Shown here piece by piece: positions 1 through 6,255 of a DNA stretch of 26,390 nt. The DNA is from JAKSCF01 sp028279945 (GTDB taxonomy: Bacteria; Bacillota; Clostridia; Peptostreptococcales; JAAYPU01). A model generated the notes under the pieces. It searched no databases. It was not told where the DNA came from and worked only from the letters and a program-made list of their open reading frames with translations. How positions within the stretch are numbered: position 1 is the first letter of the stretch; each line of letters opens with the position of its first letter. The stretch is from the NCBI GenBank assembly GCA_028279945.1, contig JANQMT010000136.1, forward strand, positions 1 through 26,390. Reading direction: 5' to 3'. The translations under genes were made by a program, and so were the position numbers.

Positions 1-66
1 TATAATAAGTATATAAATTTAATAATTAAACATTATAATATTGAGATAATATTTGGAGGTATTATA

Positions 67-558
67 ATGAATGAAACCATCAATAAAATAGAAATTATAA
101 AATCTAACATCCAACACATTGATAATATTATTCCATTATTTTTAAGGCTAAATCTATATCATTATGATAACATAGATGACTACTATAAAGAATATACTCG
201 AAAAAAAGTTACTAAACTTATAAGGCGGGCTATAGAAAATAATAAAAGAGATATTTACATAGCAAAAAAAGGGCAGGATACTGTAGTTGGCTTGGTTGAA
301 ATTCAGTTTAAAACGATAGAAGATAATATTGAATTATTGGATAAAGAATATATAGAAATTAATTCCTTAGTTGTAAATTCCGATTATCGAAGTGAAGGAG
401 TAGGCACAAAACTGCTGAAATTTGTTGATGGTTTAGCAGTAGAATACGAAAAAGAATATGTTGAGTTAAAAGTGTTTGATTTTAATGACTCTGCTATAAC
501 CTTTTATGAAAAGAATGGATTTAAACCTTTCGCTTGTTATTATAGAAAATATAAATAG
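67..558 (+). CDS. GNAT family N-acetyltransferase
   Basis: This 163-residue protein is a probable acetyl-CoA-dependent N-acyltransferase; its substrate cannot be told from sequence. The acetyl-CoA pyrophosphate loop is visible as YRSEGVGTKLL (residues 107-117), preceded by a beta strand (IEINSLVVN). The family's C-terminal segment NDSAITFYEKNGF (140-152) follows, with the usual Asn and Tyr. The length is normal for a single GNAT domain. A GGAGGT ribosome site at 55-60 lies six bases before the ATG. The gene seems to stand alone, as the next gene starts 160 bases later. Codon use is very AT-rich, like the rest of the left part. The fold call is firm; the role is unknown. Confidence 0.85.
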   Translation: MNETINKIEIIKSNIQHIDNIIPLFLRLNLYHYDNIDDYYKEYTRKKVTKLIRRAIENNKRDIYIAKKGQDTVVGLVEIQFKTIEDNIELLDKEYIEINSLVVNSDYRSEGVGTKLLKFVDGLAVEYEKEYVELKVFDFNDSAITFYEKNGFKPFACYYRKYK

Positions 559-582
559 TGGGAGTTGTGCCGTCTGATCTCG

Positions 583-617
583 TTACCCTGTAGCATTGCC
601 TTGATGCTTATGGGTAA
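583..617 (+). other. nested inverted repeat downstream of the GNAT gene
   Basis: TTACCC (583-588) pairs with GGGTAA (612-617), and inside it AGCAT (592-596) pairs with ATGCT (604-608) around a 7-base loop. There is no T-tract after it, so it is not a classical terminator. It could be an RNA hairpin or a protein site. Confidence 0.35.
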
Positions 618-719
618 GTATATTTGATACTGTATTTATGGTATAATAAGGTAAAATTATAGTTTTGAAAGTATATATTTTCACGTAGATAGAATAAACG
701 CATATAAGGAAGTGGGTAG

Positions 720-1469
720 ATGGGATATTTAGAGAAATTAGATCTATATCAAGATATGATTAATGATTTAAGACCTTTTGAAGGGGAATTACTTCAACAA
801 ATAAAATCCTTTTATCGTGTGGGACTTACATGGACATCCAATGCATTGGAAGGAAATTCTTTAACAGAAAGTGAAACAAAAATCTTAATTGAAGATGGAT
901 TAACCGTTGGCGGCAGACCTCTTAAAGATATGTTTGAAGCTGTAGACCATGCGAAAGCCTATGACTATATGTTTACACTACTCAAAAACAGAGGGATTAC
1001 AGAAGAAAATATTCTTTATCTGCATAAGCTGTTTTATCATAATATTGATGAAAAATTTGCAGGAAAATATAGAGACATACCTGTTTTTATCTCTGGGTCA
1101 AAATACCCTGTAGCTAAAAAGGAAAATATTCAAAAAGAAATAGCTGAAGTATGTCAATGGATAAAGTATGAACGAAATAAGTATCATCCTGTTAAATTTG
1201 CTGCATTGCTGCATAAAAAGTTTGTGTTCATTCACCCATTTAAAGATGGAAATGGTCGAGTAGCAAGACTATTAATGAATACAGCCTTGATACAAGATGG
1301 CTTTTTACCGGCTCTTGTGCCGCCTGTTTTACGAAATGAGTACATTGATCTATTGGAAAAAGCTCACGACAATGATCTTGATTTTATAAAGTTTATTGCA
1401 GAAAGAGAGATAGAATCTCAAAAGGACTTTTTGAGACTATTGCAAATACCATTACCAACAAGCAGCTAA
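720..1469 (+). CDS. Fic family protein with N-terminal autoinhibitory motif
   Basis: Fic proteins usually transfer AMP from ATP to target-protein hydroxyls. The core motif HPFKDGNGRVAR is complete at residues 172-183, including the catalytic His, the Asp/Gly phosphate-binding residues and the terminal Arg. An inhibitory helix motif of the (S/T)xxxE(G/N) type is present at residues 40-45 (SNALEG). This places the protein among Fic enzymes with the inhibitory segment N-terminal to the Fic core, and suggests it is kept off by its own Glu44. The length of 249 residues is rather short: the winged-helix tail seen in many relatives seems absent or reduced. AAGGAAGTGG (706-715) serves the ATG. No antitoxin partner gene is adjacent. 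The target is unknown. Confidence 0.9.
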   Translation: MGYLEKLDLYQDMINDLRPFEGELLQQIKSFYRVGLTWTSNALEGNSLTESETKILIEDGLTVGGRPLKDMFEAVDHAKAYDYMFTLLKNRGITEENILYLHKLFYHNIDEKFAGKYRDIPVFISGSKYPVAKKENIQKEIAEVCQWIKYERNKYHPVKFAALLHKKFVFIHPFKDGNGRVARLLMNTALIQDGFLPALVPPVLRNEYIDLLEKAHDNDLDFIKFIAEREIESQKDFLRLLQIPLPTSS

Positions 1470-1572
1470 GATTTATAAAACTAAACTATTATTGGAACAA
1501 ATGAGATCGAGATAAGAAGATGCATTTTATACTGAACAGAAAAACGAACTTGACAATTAACTAAATATAAAT

Positions 1573-1609
1573 AACAATAAAAGTAAACCATAGGTTTACT
1601 TTTATTGTT
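1573..1609. terminator. perfect 17-bp hairpin, probably a bidirectional terminator
   Basis: A perfect inverted repeat has arms at 1573-1589 and 1593-1609 and a 3-base loop. The outer part of the arms is A-rich on the left and T-rich on the right, so it could stop transcription from either side. It lies between the Fic gene and the next gene. Confidence 0.7.
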
Positions 1610-1666
1610 TATTGGTGAAGAAATTAATCCACAACGTTTAAAAAACATTATATATAAAGAAAGGAA

Positions 1667-1685
1667 ATAATGCTATTTGCATTAT
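1667..1685. promoter_or_regulatory. 7-bp dyad next to the ribosome site of the flavodoxin/ferredoxin gene
   Basis: ATAATGC (1667-1673) and GCATTAT (1679-1685) form a perfect dyad with a 5-base spacer, ending just before the GAAGGTG ribosome site. It could be an operator or a small hairpin affecting translation. The call rests on symmetry only. Confidence 0.3.
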
Positions 1686-1699
1686 AGAAGGTGATATAA

Positions 1700-2560
1700 A
1701 TGAGTACAGACATTTACTATTTCTCCGGAACAGGAAATTCTCTTTATATTGCGAAAAAATTGCAAAAATTAATGCCTGATTCAAAGTTAATCCCTATTGT
1801 CAGTTTATTAAATAAAAAAATAATTAAAACAAATGCAGATACTATTGGTATTATTTTTCCACTACAAGGGCCGACATTCCCAAATGCTGTCAAACAATTT
1901 TTAGAGAAAATCGACTTGACTTTAACCGGTTATATTTTTGCTATAGCAACACGAGGTGGAACAACTAGCAGAATATTAGAAGAAATGAATAAAATATTGA
2001 AAAAACAAAATAAAGAATTAAATGCACATTTTCATATAACAATGTTCAATAATGATCCAAAACTACTCAATAAAAATAATAAAAGTCACGAATTTTATGT
2101 TCCCACAAAAGAAGATCTTTTAAATAAAGAGGAAGAAATCAATGAAAAATTAGACATGATTCAAAAAATAGTAATCAATAAACAAATAAGCCATCAAAGA
2201 GATAAGGAGTATAGCTTTAAATACAATTATATTCTAGAAAAGATTACGCTTTTTGCAACTAAATTAATGGAATCAAAAAGTATTAAAAATTATTTTTATA
2301 CAGATTCCAATTGTACGGGTTGTGGTATTTGTAAAAAAGTTTGTTTAGCCAATAGAATTGAGATGATGGACGGAAAACCTAACTGGAATGATACTATCTT
2401 GTGCTATATGTGTTATGCTTGCCTTAACTGCTGTCCAGTGGAATCCGTTCAGATTAATTCAAAATGGTATATGAAATCTTATACCACAATACAAGGAAGA
2501 TATCCTCACCCATATTGTTCAGTAAAAGATATTGAAGAACAAAAGTACTATGTTGTTTAA
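1700..2560 (+). CDS. EFR1-type flavodoxin/ferredoxin fusion protein
   Basis: This 286-residue protein joins an N-terminal flavodoxin-like domain to a C-terminal double [4Fe-4S] ferredoxin domain. The FMN phosphate loop is seen as FSGTGNSLYIAKKL (residues 8-21). The cluster ligands are CTGCGICKKVC (205-215) and C235-x2-C238-x2-C241-x3-C245-P. The central region (about 100-195) is Lys-rich and poorly conserved in type. The architecture matches the family commonly annotated as EFR1 ferredoxin, a probable cytoplasmic electron carrier of unknown partner. A GAAGGTG ribosome site precedes the ATG. A terminator follows, so the gene is probably monocistronic. Confidence 0.85.
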   Translation: MSTDIYYFSGTGNSLYIAKKLQKLMPDSKLIPIVSLLNKKIIKTNADTIGIIFPLQGPTFPNAVKQFLEKIDLTLTGYIFAIATRGGTTSRILEEMNKILKKQNKELNAHFHITMFNNDPKLLNKNNKSHEFYVPTKEDLLNKEEEINEKLDMIQKIVINKQISHQRDKEYSFKYNYILEKITLFATKLMESKSIKNYFYTDSNCTGCGICKKVCLANRIEMMDGKPNWNDTILCYMCYACLNCCPVESVQINSKWYMKSYTTIQGRYPHPYCSVKDIEEQKYYVV

Positions 2561-2583
2561 ATCCTAAATTTATTCTAAATGAT

Positions 2584-2628
2584 ATTAAACAATCTTTCGG
2601 TTATGAGAGGTTGTTTAATTACTTTTTA
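2584..2628 (+). terminator. rho-independent terminator after the flavodoxin/ferredoxin gene
   Basis: A 14-bp stem with two G-T pairs (arms 2584-2597 and 2606-2619) has an 8-base loop and is followed by a T-rich tail. It lies 23 bases after the stop codon. Confidence 0.75.
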
Positions 2629-2668
2629 TAGCTTAGGACTAGAGATCGCCAAAGCTAATTAGTTCGTA

Positions 2669-2691
2669 TTATTGTAAAAAATTTACAATAA
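2669..2691. promoter_or_regulatory. perfect palindrome just upstream of a promoter (candidate operator)
   Basis: TTATTGTAAA (2669-2678) and TTTACAATAA (2682-2691) are perfect reverse complements separated by three A residues. The site ends three bases before the -35 box at 2695, so it could bind a regulator. Which protein binds is unknown; the ribbon-helix-helix-like product downstream is one candidate. Confidence 0.45.
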
Positions 2692-2694
2692 ACC

Positions 2695-2723
2695 TTGAAT
2701 TAAAGGATGACATCAATTATAAT
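2695..2723 (+). promoter_or_regulatory. sigma-A promoter for the small DNA-binding protein
   Basis: TTGAAT (2695-2700) and TATAAT (2718-2723) are separated by exactly 17 bases. Transcription would begin near 2730, which makes the TTG at 2729 unusable as a start codon. Confidence 0.7.
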
Positions 2724-2761
2724 AATAATTGTCACCCAACAATTTTAAGGAGGTGGACAAC

Positions 2762-2932
2762 ATAACAAAAAAAGTTGGTAGACCTTTTTCTGATAATCCA
2801 AAAGACAAACGCCTAACTATTAGACTGGATAAAGAACATAGTGATATTTTAGAAAAGTATTCTGAGAAAAATCAAATAAGTAAAAATGAAGCAATTAGGC
2901 GTGGCATAAAGAGATTAGAAGAAAAAGAATAA
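2762..2932 (+). CDS. small CopG/ribbon-helix-helix-like protein with an ATA start
   Basis: The product (about 56 residues) has the pattern KKVGRP...KDKRLTIRLDKEHSDILEKYSE followed by an Ala-Ile-Arg-Arg-Gly helix. It resembles small DNA-binding proteins of the ribbon-helix-helix type that accompany mobile elements in Clostridia. The frame is open from a TTG at 2729, but the predicted transcript starts there and the ribosome site AAGGAGG (2747-2753) lies inside that extension. The codon at the right distance (2762) is ATA, giving M-TKKVGRP, the start I would expect for the family. No ATG or in-frame GTG/TTG is placed as well; the GTG at 2753 is inside the ribosome site. So either ATA is used or an ATG has mutated and expression is reduced. 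Confidence 0.6.
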   Translation: MTKKVGRPFSDNPKDKRLTIRLDKEHSDILEKYSEKNQISKNEAIRRGIKRLEEKE

Positions 2933-2934
2933 AA

Positions 2935-2977
2935 AAGAAAGCGGTGTCCGCCGACAAGCAAAAACACCACTTCTTTT
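2935..2977 (+). terminator. terminator after the small DNA-binding protein
   Basis: AAAGAAAGCGGTGT pairs with ACACCACTTCTTT across a loop of about 16 bases, with mismatches, and ends in TTTT. It starts just after the stop codon. The A-rich/T-rich flanks fit a rho-independent terminator. Confidence 0.55.
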
Positions 2978-3055
2978 GACACCACTATCAAAAATAGAGG
3001 TAAATCCATTATACCCTGTTTAAGATAGTAATTCAATAATGGGAGGTATAGTGAT

Positions 3056-3343
3056 TTGGAAGATTTTAATTGGCATTATGGTAATTTTATATCTGAAATG
3101 GAGACAAGGGCTTTTCGAAAGTTTATAAGCACTGATAGTGAATATAAAGAATTAGAATATTATCTAAATAAATACAGTGATAATTTTCTAAACATATTAA
3201 ATAAGCTGAATTTAGAAGATAAGAGATTTGTAAAGGAATACATAGACAAACAAAACCATCAAGCTTCATGTTGCAGCAATCATTTATACTTAGAAGGGTA
3301 TAATGATTGTGTTAAGCTTTTGAAGAAGCTTAGGATAATTTAA
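3056..3343 (+). CDS. small conserved hypothetical protein (DUF6809-like)
   Basis: This 95-residue soluble protein is mostly helical and charged. Its C-terminal pattern LYLEGYNDCVKLLKKL resembles small Firmicutes proteins I recall under DUF6809, but I cannot confirm this without a search. There are two adjacent Cys (CC) near residue 73. The start is TTG at 3056, nine bases after GGAGG (3042-3046); a GTG at 3051 is in another frame. It lies between the small DNA-binding gene and another hypothetical gene. No function can be assigned. Confidence 0.6.
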   Translation: MEDFNWHYGNFISEMETRAFRKFISTDSEYKELEYYLNKYSDNFLNILNKLNLEDKRFVKEYIDKQNHQASCCSNHLYLEGYNDCVKLLKKLRII

Positions 3344-3353
3344 CTAATAACAA

Positions 3354-3381
3354 AGGGACAGTGCCTCTGACGTCTGTCCCT
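3354..3381. repeat. 8-bp perfect hairpin, AGGGACAG/CTGTCCCT
   Basis: Arms at 3354-3361 and 3374-3381 are perfect complements around a 12-base loop. No T-run follows. The arm resembles short dispersed palindromes of clostridial intergenic regions, but no second copy was noticed in this window. Confidence 0.4.
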
Positions 3382-3464
3382 AGAAATATCTATAAATAAA
3401 ATATGAGCTAGAAAAATATTTCTTATTGGCGAAGGGTAAAAATAGGGGCGAGGTGAAATAAGAA

Positions 3465-3893
3465 TTGGACAAGAAGAATATAAGAGGCCTAATACATTCA
3501 TCCATGTACTACAATGTTGAAAAAAAGAAATTTGTAGCTCCTGTTGATGTACTAATGGATTTAAATATTTTATCAAAAAAAGACTATGAAGGTTGGAGAA
3601 ATGGAAAGATAGAATATCTTGAAAAGGTATGTAAAGTAAACCTTAAAAAGTTAAATGGTATTTTAACAGAAATGCGTAACTATGCAAATGAAAATAACCT
3701 CAAATCCTCATGGACGTATTATCATAGATGGGGTAAAAATAAAAAACAGAAACTAAGGTTTTCAAAGAGTAACAATGAACATATGGAAAATTTTTATGCG
3801 ACACATTATGTTATGAAGGAAGAACTTAATGAAGATTTAGTATGTCGGAAATTCCGACGAACTGCAAATGATGGGAAAATTATGCTAATGTAA
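3465..3893 (+). CDS. conserved hypothetical protein
   Basis: This 142-residue basic protein starts with TTG at 3465, eight bases after a GGGCGAGGTGA ribosome site (3447-3456). Recognisable blocks are VDVLMDLNILSKKDYEGWRNG, EYLEKVCKVNLKKLNG, and WTYYHRWGKNKKQKLRFSKS followed by YATHYV. I recall similar conserved but uncharacterised proteins in Bacillus and Clostridium. The Trp/Arg/Lys-rich middle suggests nucleic-acid contact, but that is a guess. No signal peptide or membrane segment is present. The last residues after the conserved YATHYV block look variable. Confidence 0.65.
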   Translation: MDKKNIRGLIHSSMYYNVEKKKFVAPVDVLMDLNILSKKDYEGWRNGKIEYLEKVCKVNLKKLNGILTEMRNYANENNLKSSWTYYHRWGKNKKQKLRFSKSNNEHMENFYATHYVMKEELNEDLVCRKFRRTANDGKIMLM

Positions 3894-4081
3894 TGGACTA
3901 TATTTTGATTCAAATGTGACAAAAACTTTTTTTCAAACAGTACAGAATAAAAAGCAATATACATTATGACGAGAATGAATAAAATATCTATATGAAATTA
4001 ACATAATAAAATTTATGATATAAGAGTGGTATTTTTTATATAGATAGGAGTTAACAAGACACCTATAAGTATTGAAAAGAT

Positions 4082-4110
4082 TTGATTAAAGCTTTCAAGT
4101 AGGGTAAAAT
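4082..4110 (+). promoter_or_regulatory. sigma-A promoter for the DUF3990 module
   Basis: TTGATT (4082-4087) and TAAAAT (4105-4110) are separated by 17 bases. This would give a leader of about 67 bases before the TTG start at 4184. The rest of 3894-4183 is AT-rich and holds no gene I can support. Confidence 0.5.
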
Positions 4111-4183
4111 AATAATGTGAAATGTATAATAATATTTGACTATTTCGACAATAGACAACTCGATTAATTTGGAGGGATTTAGT

Positions 4184-4684
4184 TTGAATATTTATCACGG
4201 AAGTGATGTTGTTGTAGAAAAACCAAAAATTTTACAAAGTAATCGTCTTCTAGACTTTGGTATAGGTTTTTATACTACCAGCAATGTTGAACAAGCAATT
4301 CGTTGGGCCGAAAAGGTAAGTCTAAGAAATAATTCAGATAATAAGTTTTTGTCGATATATAAATTTGATATAGAAAGAGCAAAAAAAGAACTTTGTATTA
4401 TAGAGTTTACGTATCCTGATGAAAAGTGGTTAGATTTTATAACTGCAAATAGAAGAGGAAAAGATGTTGCAGAAAAATACGATATAGTAATCGGTCCCGT
4501 AGCTGATGATAATGTGTATTTGACTGTAAAGCTTTTTGAAACTGGTGTATTGGATAAAGAAGAAGCTATTAAACGATTGAAAGTAGTAAAGCTTTTCAAT
4601 CAGATATTATTTCATACTGATAAATCACTAAAGTTTTGCGCGTTTGAGGATTATAGAGATTTGAGGGGAAAAAGTAATGGATAA
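4184..4684 (+). CDS. DUF3990-family protein, putative ADP-ribosyltransferase-like toxin
   Basis: The 166-residue product begins NIYHGSDVVVEKP and contains DFGIGFYTT (residues 24-32), QAIRWAE and YDIVIGPVADD (99-109). These are the signatures of DUF3990. The His5 and Tyr30 settings resemble the H and Y positions of H-Y-E type ADP-ribosyltransferase folds; that is inference. The start is TTG at 4184, seven bases after GGAGGG (4171-4176); an ATG further upstream at 4136 lacks a ribosome site. The gene overlaps the next by eight bases, and two small partner genes follow directly, so the three are probably co-transcribed. The context suggests a toxin-antitoxin or defence module. Confidence 0.75.
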   Translation: MNIYHGSDVVVEKPKILQSNRLLDFGIGFYTTSNVEQAIRWAEKVSLRNNSDNKFLSIYKFDIERAKKELCIIEFTYPDEKWLDFITANRRGKDVAEKYDIVIGPVADDNVYLTVKLFETGVLDKEEAIKRLKVVKLFNQILFHTDKSLKFCAFEDYRDLRGKSNG

Positions 4685-4913
4685 AAGCAAATTTGATGCA
4701 GTTTTTTCGATTATATCGGCTGCACTTGCAGAAAGAATCGCAACAGAATTAAATCTATCTGATGAAGAGGCTATTATAGAATTATATTCATCCTATTTGT
4801 ATCAAACCTTAGAACAAGAAGAAACAAAACTTTGGCAGTATAGTACAGAAAAACTGTTAGAAATGTTTTTAGAAGAAAAAAATAATGGAAGCATAACGTT
4901 TCCTCAGGTGTGA
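4677..4913 (+). CDS. small acidic helical protein, putative antitoxin/partner (DUF3791-like)
   Basis: This 78-residue acidic protein overlaps the end of the DUF3990 gene by eight bases (ATG at 4677, ribosome site GAGGGGAA near 4663). Residues 1-35 (FDAVFSIISAALAERIATELN) and the following 'SDEEAIIELYSSYLYQTLEQEETKLW' are alpha-helical and resemble the small proteins found with DUF3990. Similarity to the third gene is only in general pattern. A partner or neutraliser of the DUF3990 protein is the likeliest role, by position and not by proof. Confidence 0.6.
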   Translation: MDKSKFDAVFSIISAALAERIATELNLSDEEAIIELYSSYLYQTLEQEETKLWQYSTEKLLEMFLEEKNNGSITFPQV

Positions 4914-4924
4914 GGTGAGTAGTA

Positions 4925-5128
4925 ATGAATAGAAATATAGATTTCACCGTTTTTTGTCTTGAAAGTTATAAGCAGGCACATAACATAACTGGTAAAGCTG
5001 CATTAGAGATTTTTAATGAGAATAAAGTATTTGAATATATTAAATCTGTTTACGATGTACTTCATTCAGTTGGGCAGGAGTATATTATAAAAGATATTGA
5101 TATGTATATTAATTCAAAAGTTAACTAA
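4925..5128 (+). CDS. DUF3791-family small protein, putative partner of DUF3990
   Basis: The 67-residue product shows the DUF3791 pattern: FTVFCLESYKQAHNITGKAA, then LEIFNENKVFEYIKSVYDVLHSVG, ending in DIDMYIN. Such proteins are repeatedly found next to DUF3990 genes. A GAGGTGAG ribosome site (4912-4919) overlaps the end of the preceding gene, which it follows by 11 bases, so translation is probably coupled. It is the last gene of the module; a long hairpin follows. Confidence 0.75.
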   Translation: MNRNIDFTVFCLESYKQAHNITGKAALEIFNENKVFEYIKSVYDVLHSVGQEYIIKDIDMYINSKVN

Positions 5129-5215
5129 TTTAAAAACTAAAACATCTCTTAATATATAAGAATAAAAAACGAACTGTACAATCAAAGCTATTATTGAAAC
5201 AAATTATAGTAAATG

Positions 5216-5263
5216 ATACCATTTCTATATATTGATTTTTTTTATGATATATAGAAATGGTAT
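5216..5263. terminator. perfect 17-bp hairpin ahead of the AraC gene (terminator or attenuator)
   Basis: Arms at 5216-5232 and 5247-5263 are perfect reverse complements with a 14-base loop that is mostly T, and a TTTTTAT tail follows. It can terminate the DUF3990 module. It also sits only 27 bases before the AraC start codon, and I see no good promoter between the two, so read-through control of the AraC-UvrA cassette is possible. Confidence 0.65.
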
Positions 5264-5290
5264 TTTTATATGGATAAGGGAGTGGAATCA

Positions 5291-6223
5291 ATGTCCAATT
5301 CAAATAATTCACTGGTTCATAGTGAATATATTTCAAGAATAAATAAAGTCCTAGATTACATTGAAGAAAACCTTGGAGGAGATCTTTCTTTGGATATTCT
5401 TGCTGATATTTCTGGTTTTTCAAAGTTTCATTTTCATAGGATTTTTAAAGGGATTGTTAAGGAAACATTGTTGAGTTATATCAATCGAATCCGATTGGAG
5501 AGAGCAACCGGCATCCTTTTACATAATCCTTCTATCAGTATTACCGAGGTTGCTATGCTGCTTGGGTTTTCGGATTCTACCGTTTTTGCACGAAACTTTA
5601 AAAGACATTATGGAATAAGTGCTTCTGAATTAAGGGAAACCTATAGCAAGAATTGCAAAGGGGAAAGCAAGATTGGTAAGGCTAATGATAAATCGTCAGG
5701 CTATAATGAATCCATAAGTGCAAAAAAGGTTGACGTAGTAGGTAATGTTGAAGTACGGATGATTGAAGAGATTAAAGTGATCTATTTAAGACATTTAGGT
5801 TCTTACAAAGAACTAGCTGTTGTATTTCATGAAATGATGAGCAAGCTGGTGACTTGGGCTAAGGCGAGAGGGTTGTTGGATGGCAATGACCTCAAGCTTT
5901 TTTCAATCTATCACGATAACCCTGAGTTTACAGCACAGGAAAATCTAAAAACCAGTATATGCTTAGGGGTTTCTGAAGATGTTAAAGTAGAGGGAGAAAT
6001 AGGAAAGATGGTCATTCCATCAGGTAAATATGCGATTGGTCACTTTATAATTGATCCAAGTAAGCACAGCGGTGCTTGGGATTATATGTATGGTGAATGG
6101 CTTCCCAAAAGCGGGTTACAACCCGATGAGGGTTACATCTTTGAAATGTATTTGAATGATCCCAGTATACACCCTGAGAAAAAATCCATCTTAAACATCT
6201 ACCTGCCGGTGAAACCTTTGTAG
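5291..6223 (+). CDS. AraC-family regulator with GyrI-like effector-binding domain
   Basis: The 310-residue protein has two AraC-type helix-turn-helix motifs in its first 105 residues (ISRINKVLDYIEENLGGDLS; LADISGFSKFHFHRIFK; ITEVAMLLGFSDSTVFARNF). After a Lys/Ser-rich linker, a GyrI/SoxS-Rob-like domain covers about 150-308 (VEVRMIEEIKVIYLRHLGSY through the SILNIYLPVK end). Such proteins sense small, often toxic, molecules and activate efflux or resistance genes. ATG 5291 is chosen because AAGGGAGTGG (5276-5285) precedes it; the ATG at 5270 is within the hairpin tail and has no ribosome site. The next gene is 32 bases downstream and is the likely target. Confidence 0.9.
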   Translation: MSNSNNSLVHSEYISRINKVLDYIEENLGGDLSLDILADISGFSKFHFHRIFKGIVKETLLSYINRIRLERATGILLHNPSISITEVAMLLGFSDSTVFARNFKRHYGISASELRETYSKNCKGESKIGKANDKSSGYNESISAKKVDVVGNVEVRMIEEIKVIYLRHLGSYKELAVVFHEMMSKLVTWAKARGLLDGNDLKLFSIYHDNPEFTAQENLKTSICLGVSEDVKVEGEIGKMVIPSGKYAIGHFIIDPSKHSGAWDYMYGEWLPKSGLQPDEGYIFEMYLNDPSIHPEKKSILNIYLPVKPL

Positions 6224-6255
6224 TAACAATATTCTTTACTTTACGAGGTGAGTTA

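Noticed and set aside
2898..2913. TGGCAT within the small DNA-binding gene as a further sigma-54 promoter.
   Set aside because: No TTGC follows at the required spacing, and it lies in coding sequence.
3340..3576. Reverse-strand frame of 78 codons.
   Set aside because: It overlaps a forward gene with a clear ribosome site and reads through the 3354-3381 hairpin; no family pattern.
4013..4198. Reverse-strand frame of 61 codons before the DUF3990 gene.
   Set aside because: It is low-complexity AT-rich sequence crossing the likely promoter and start of the DUF3990 gene.
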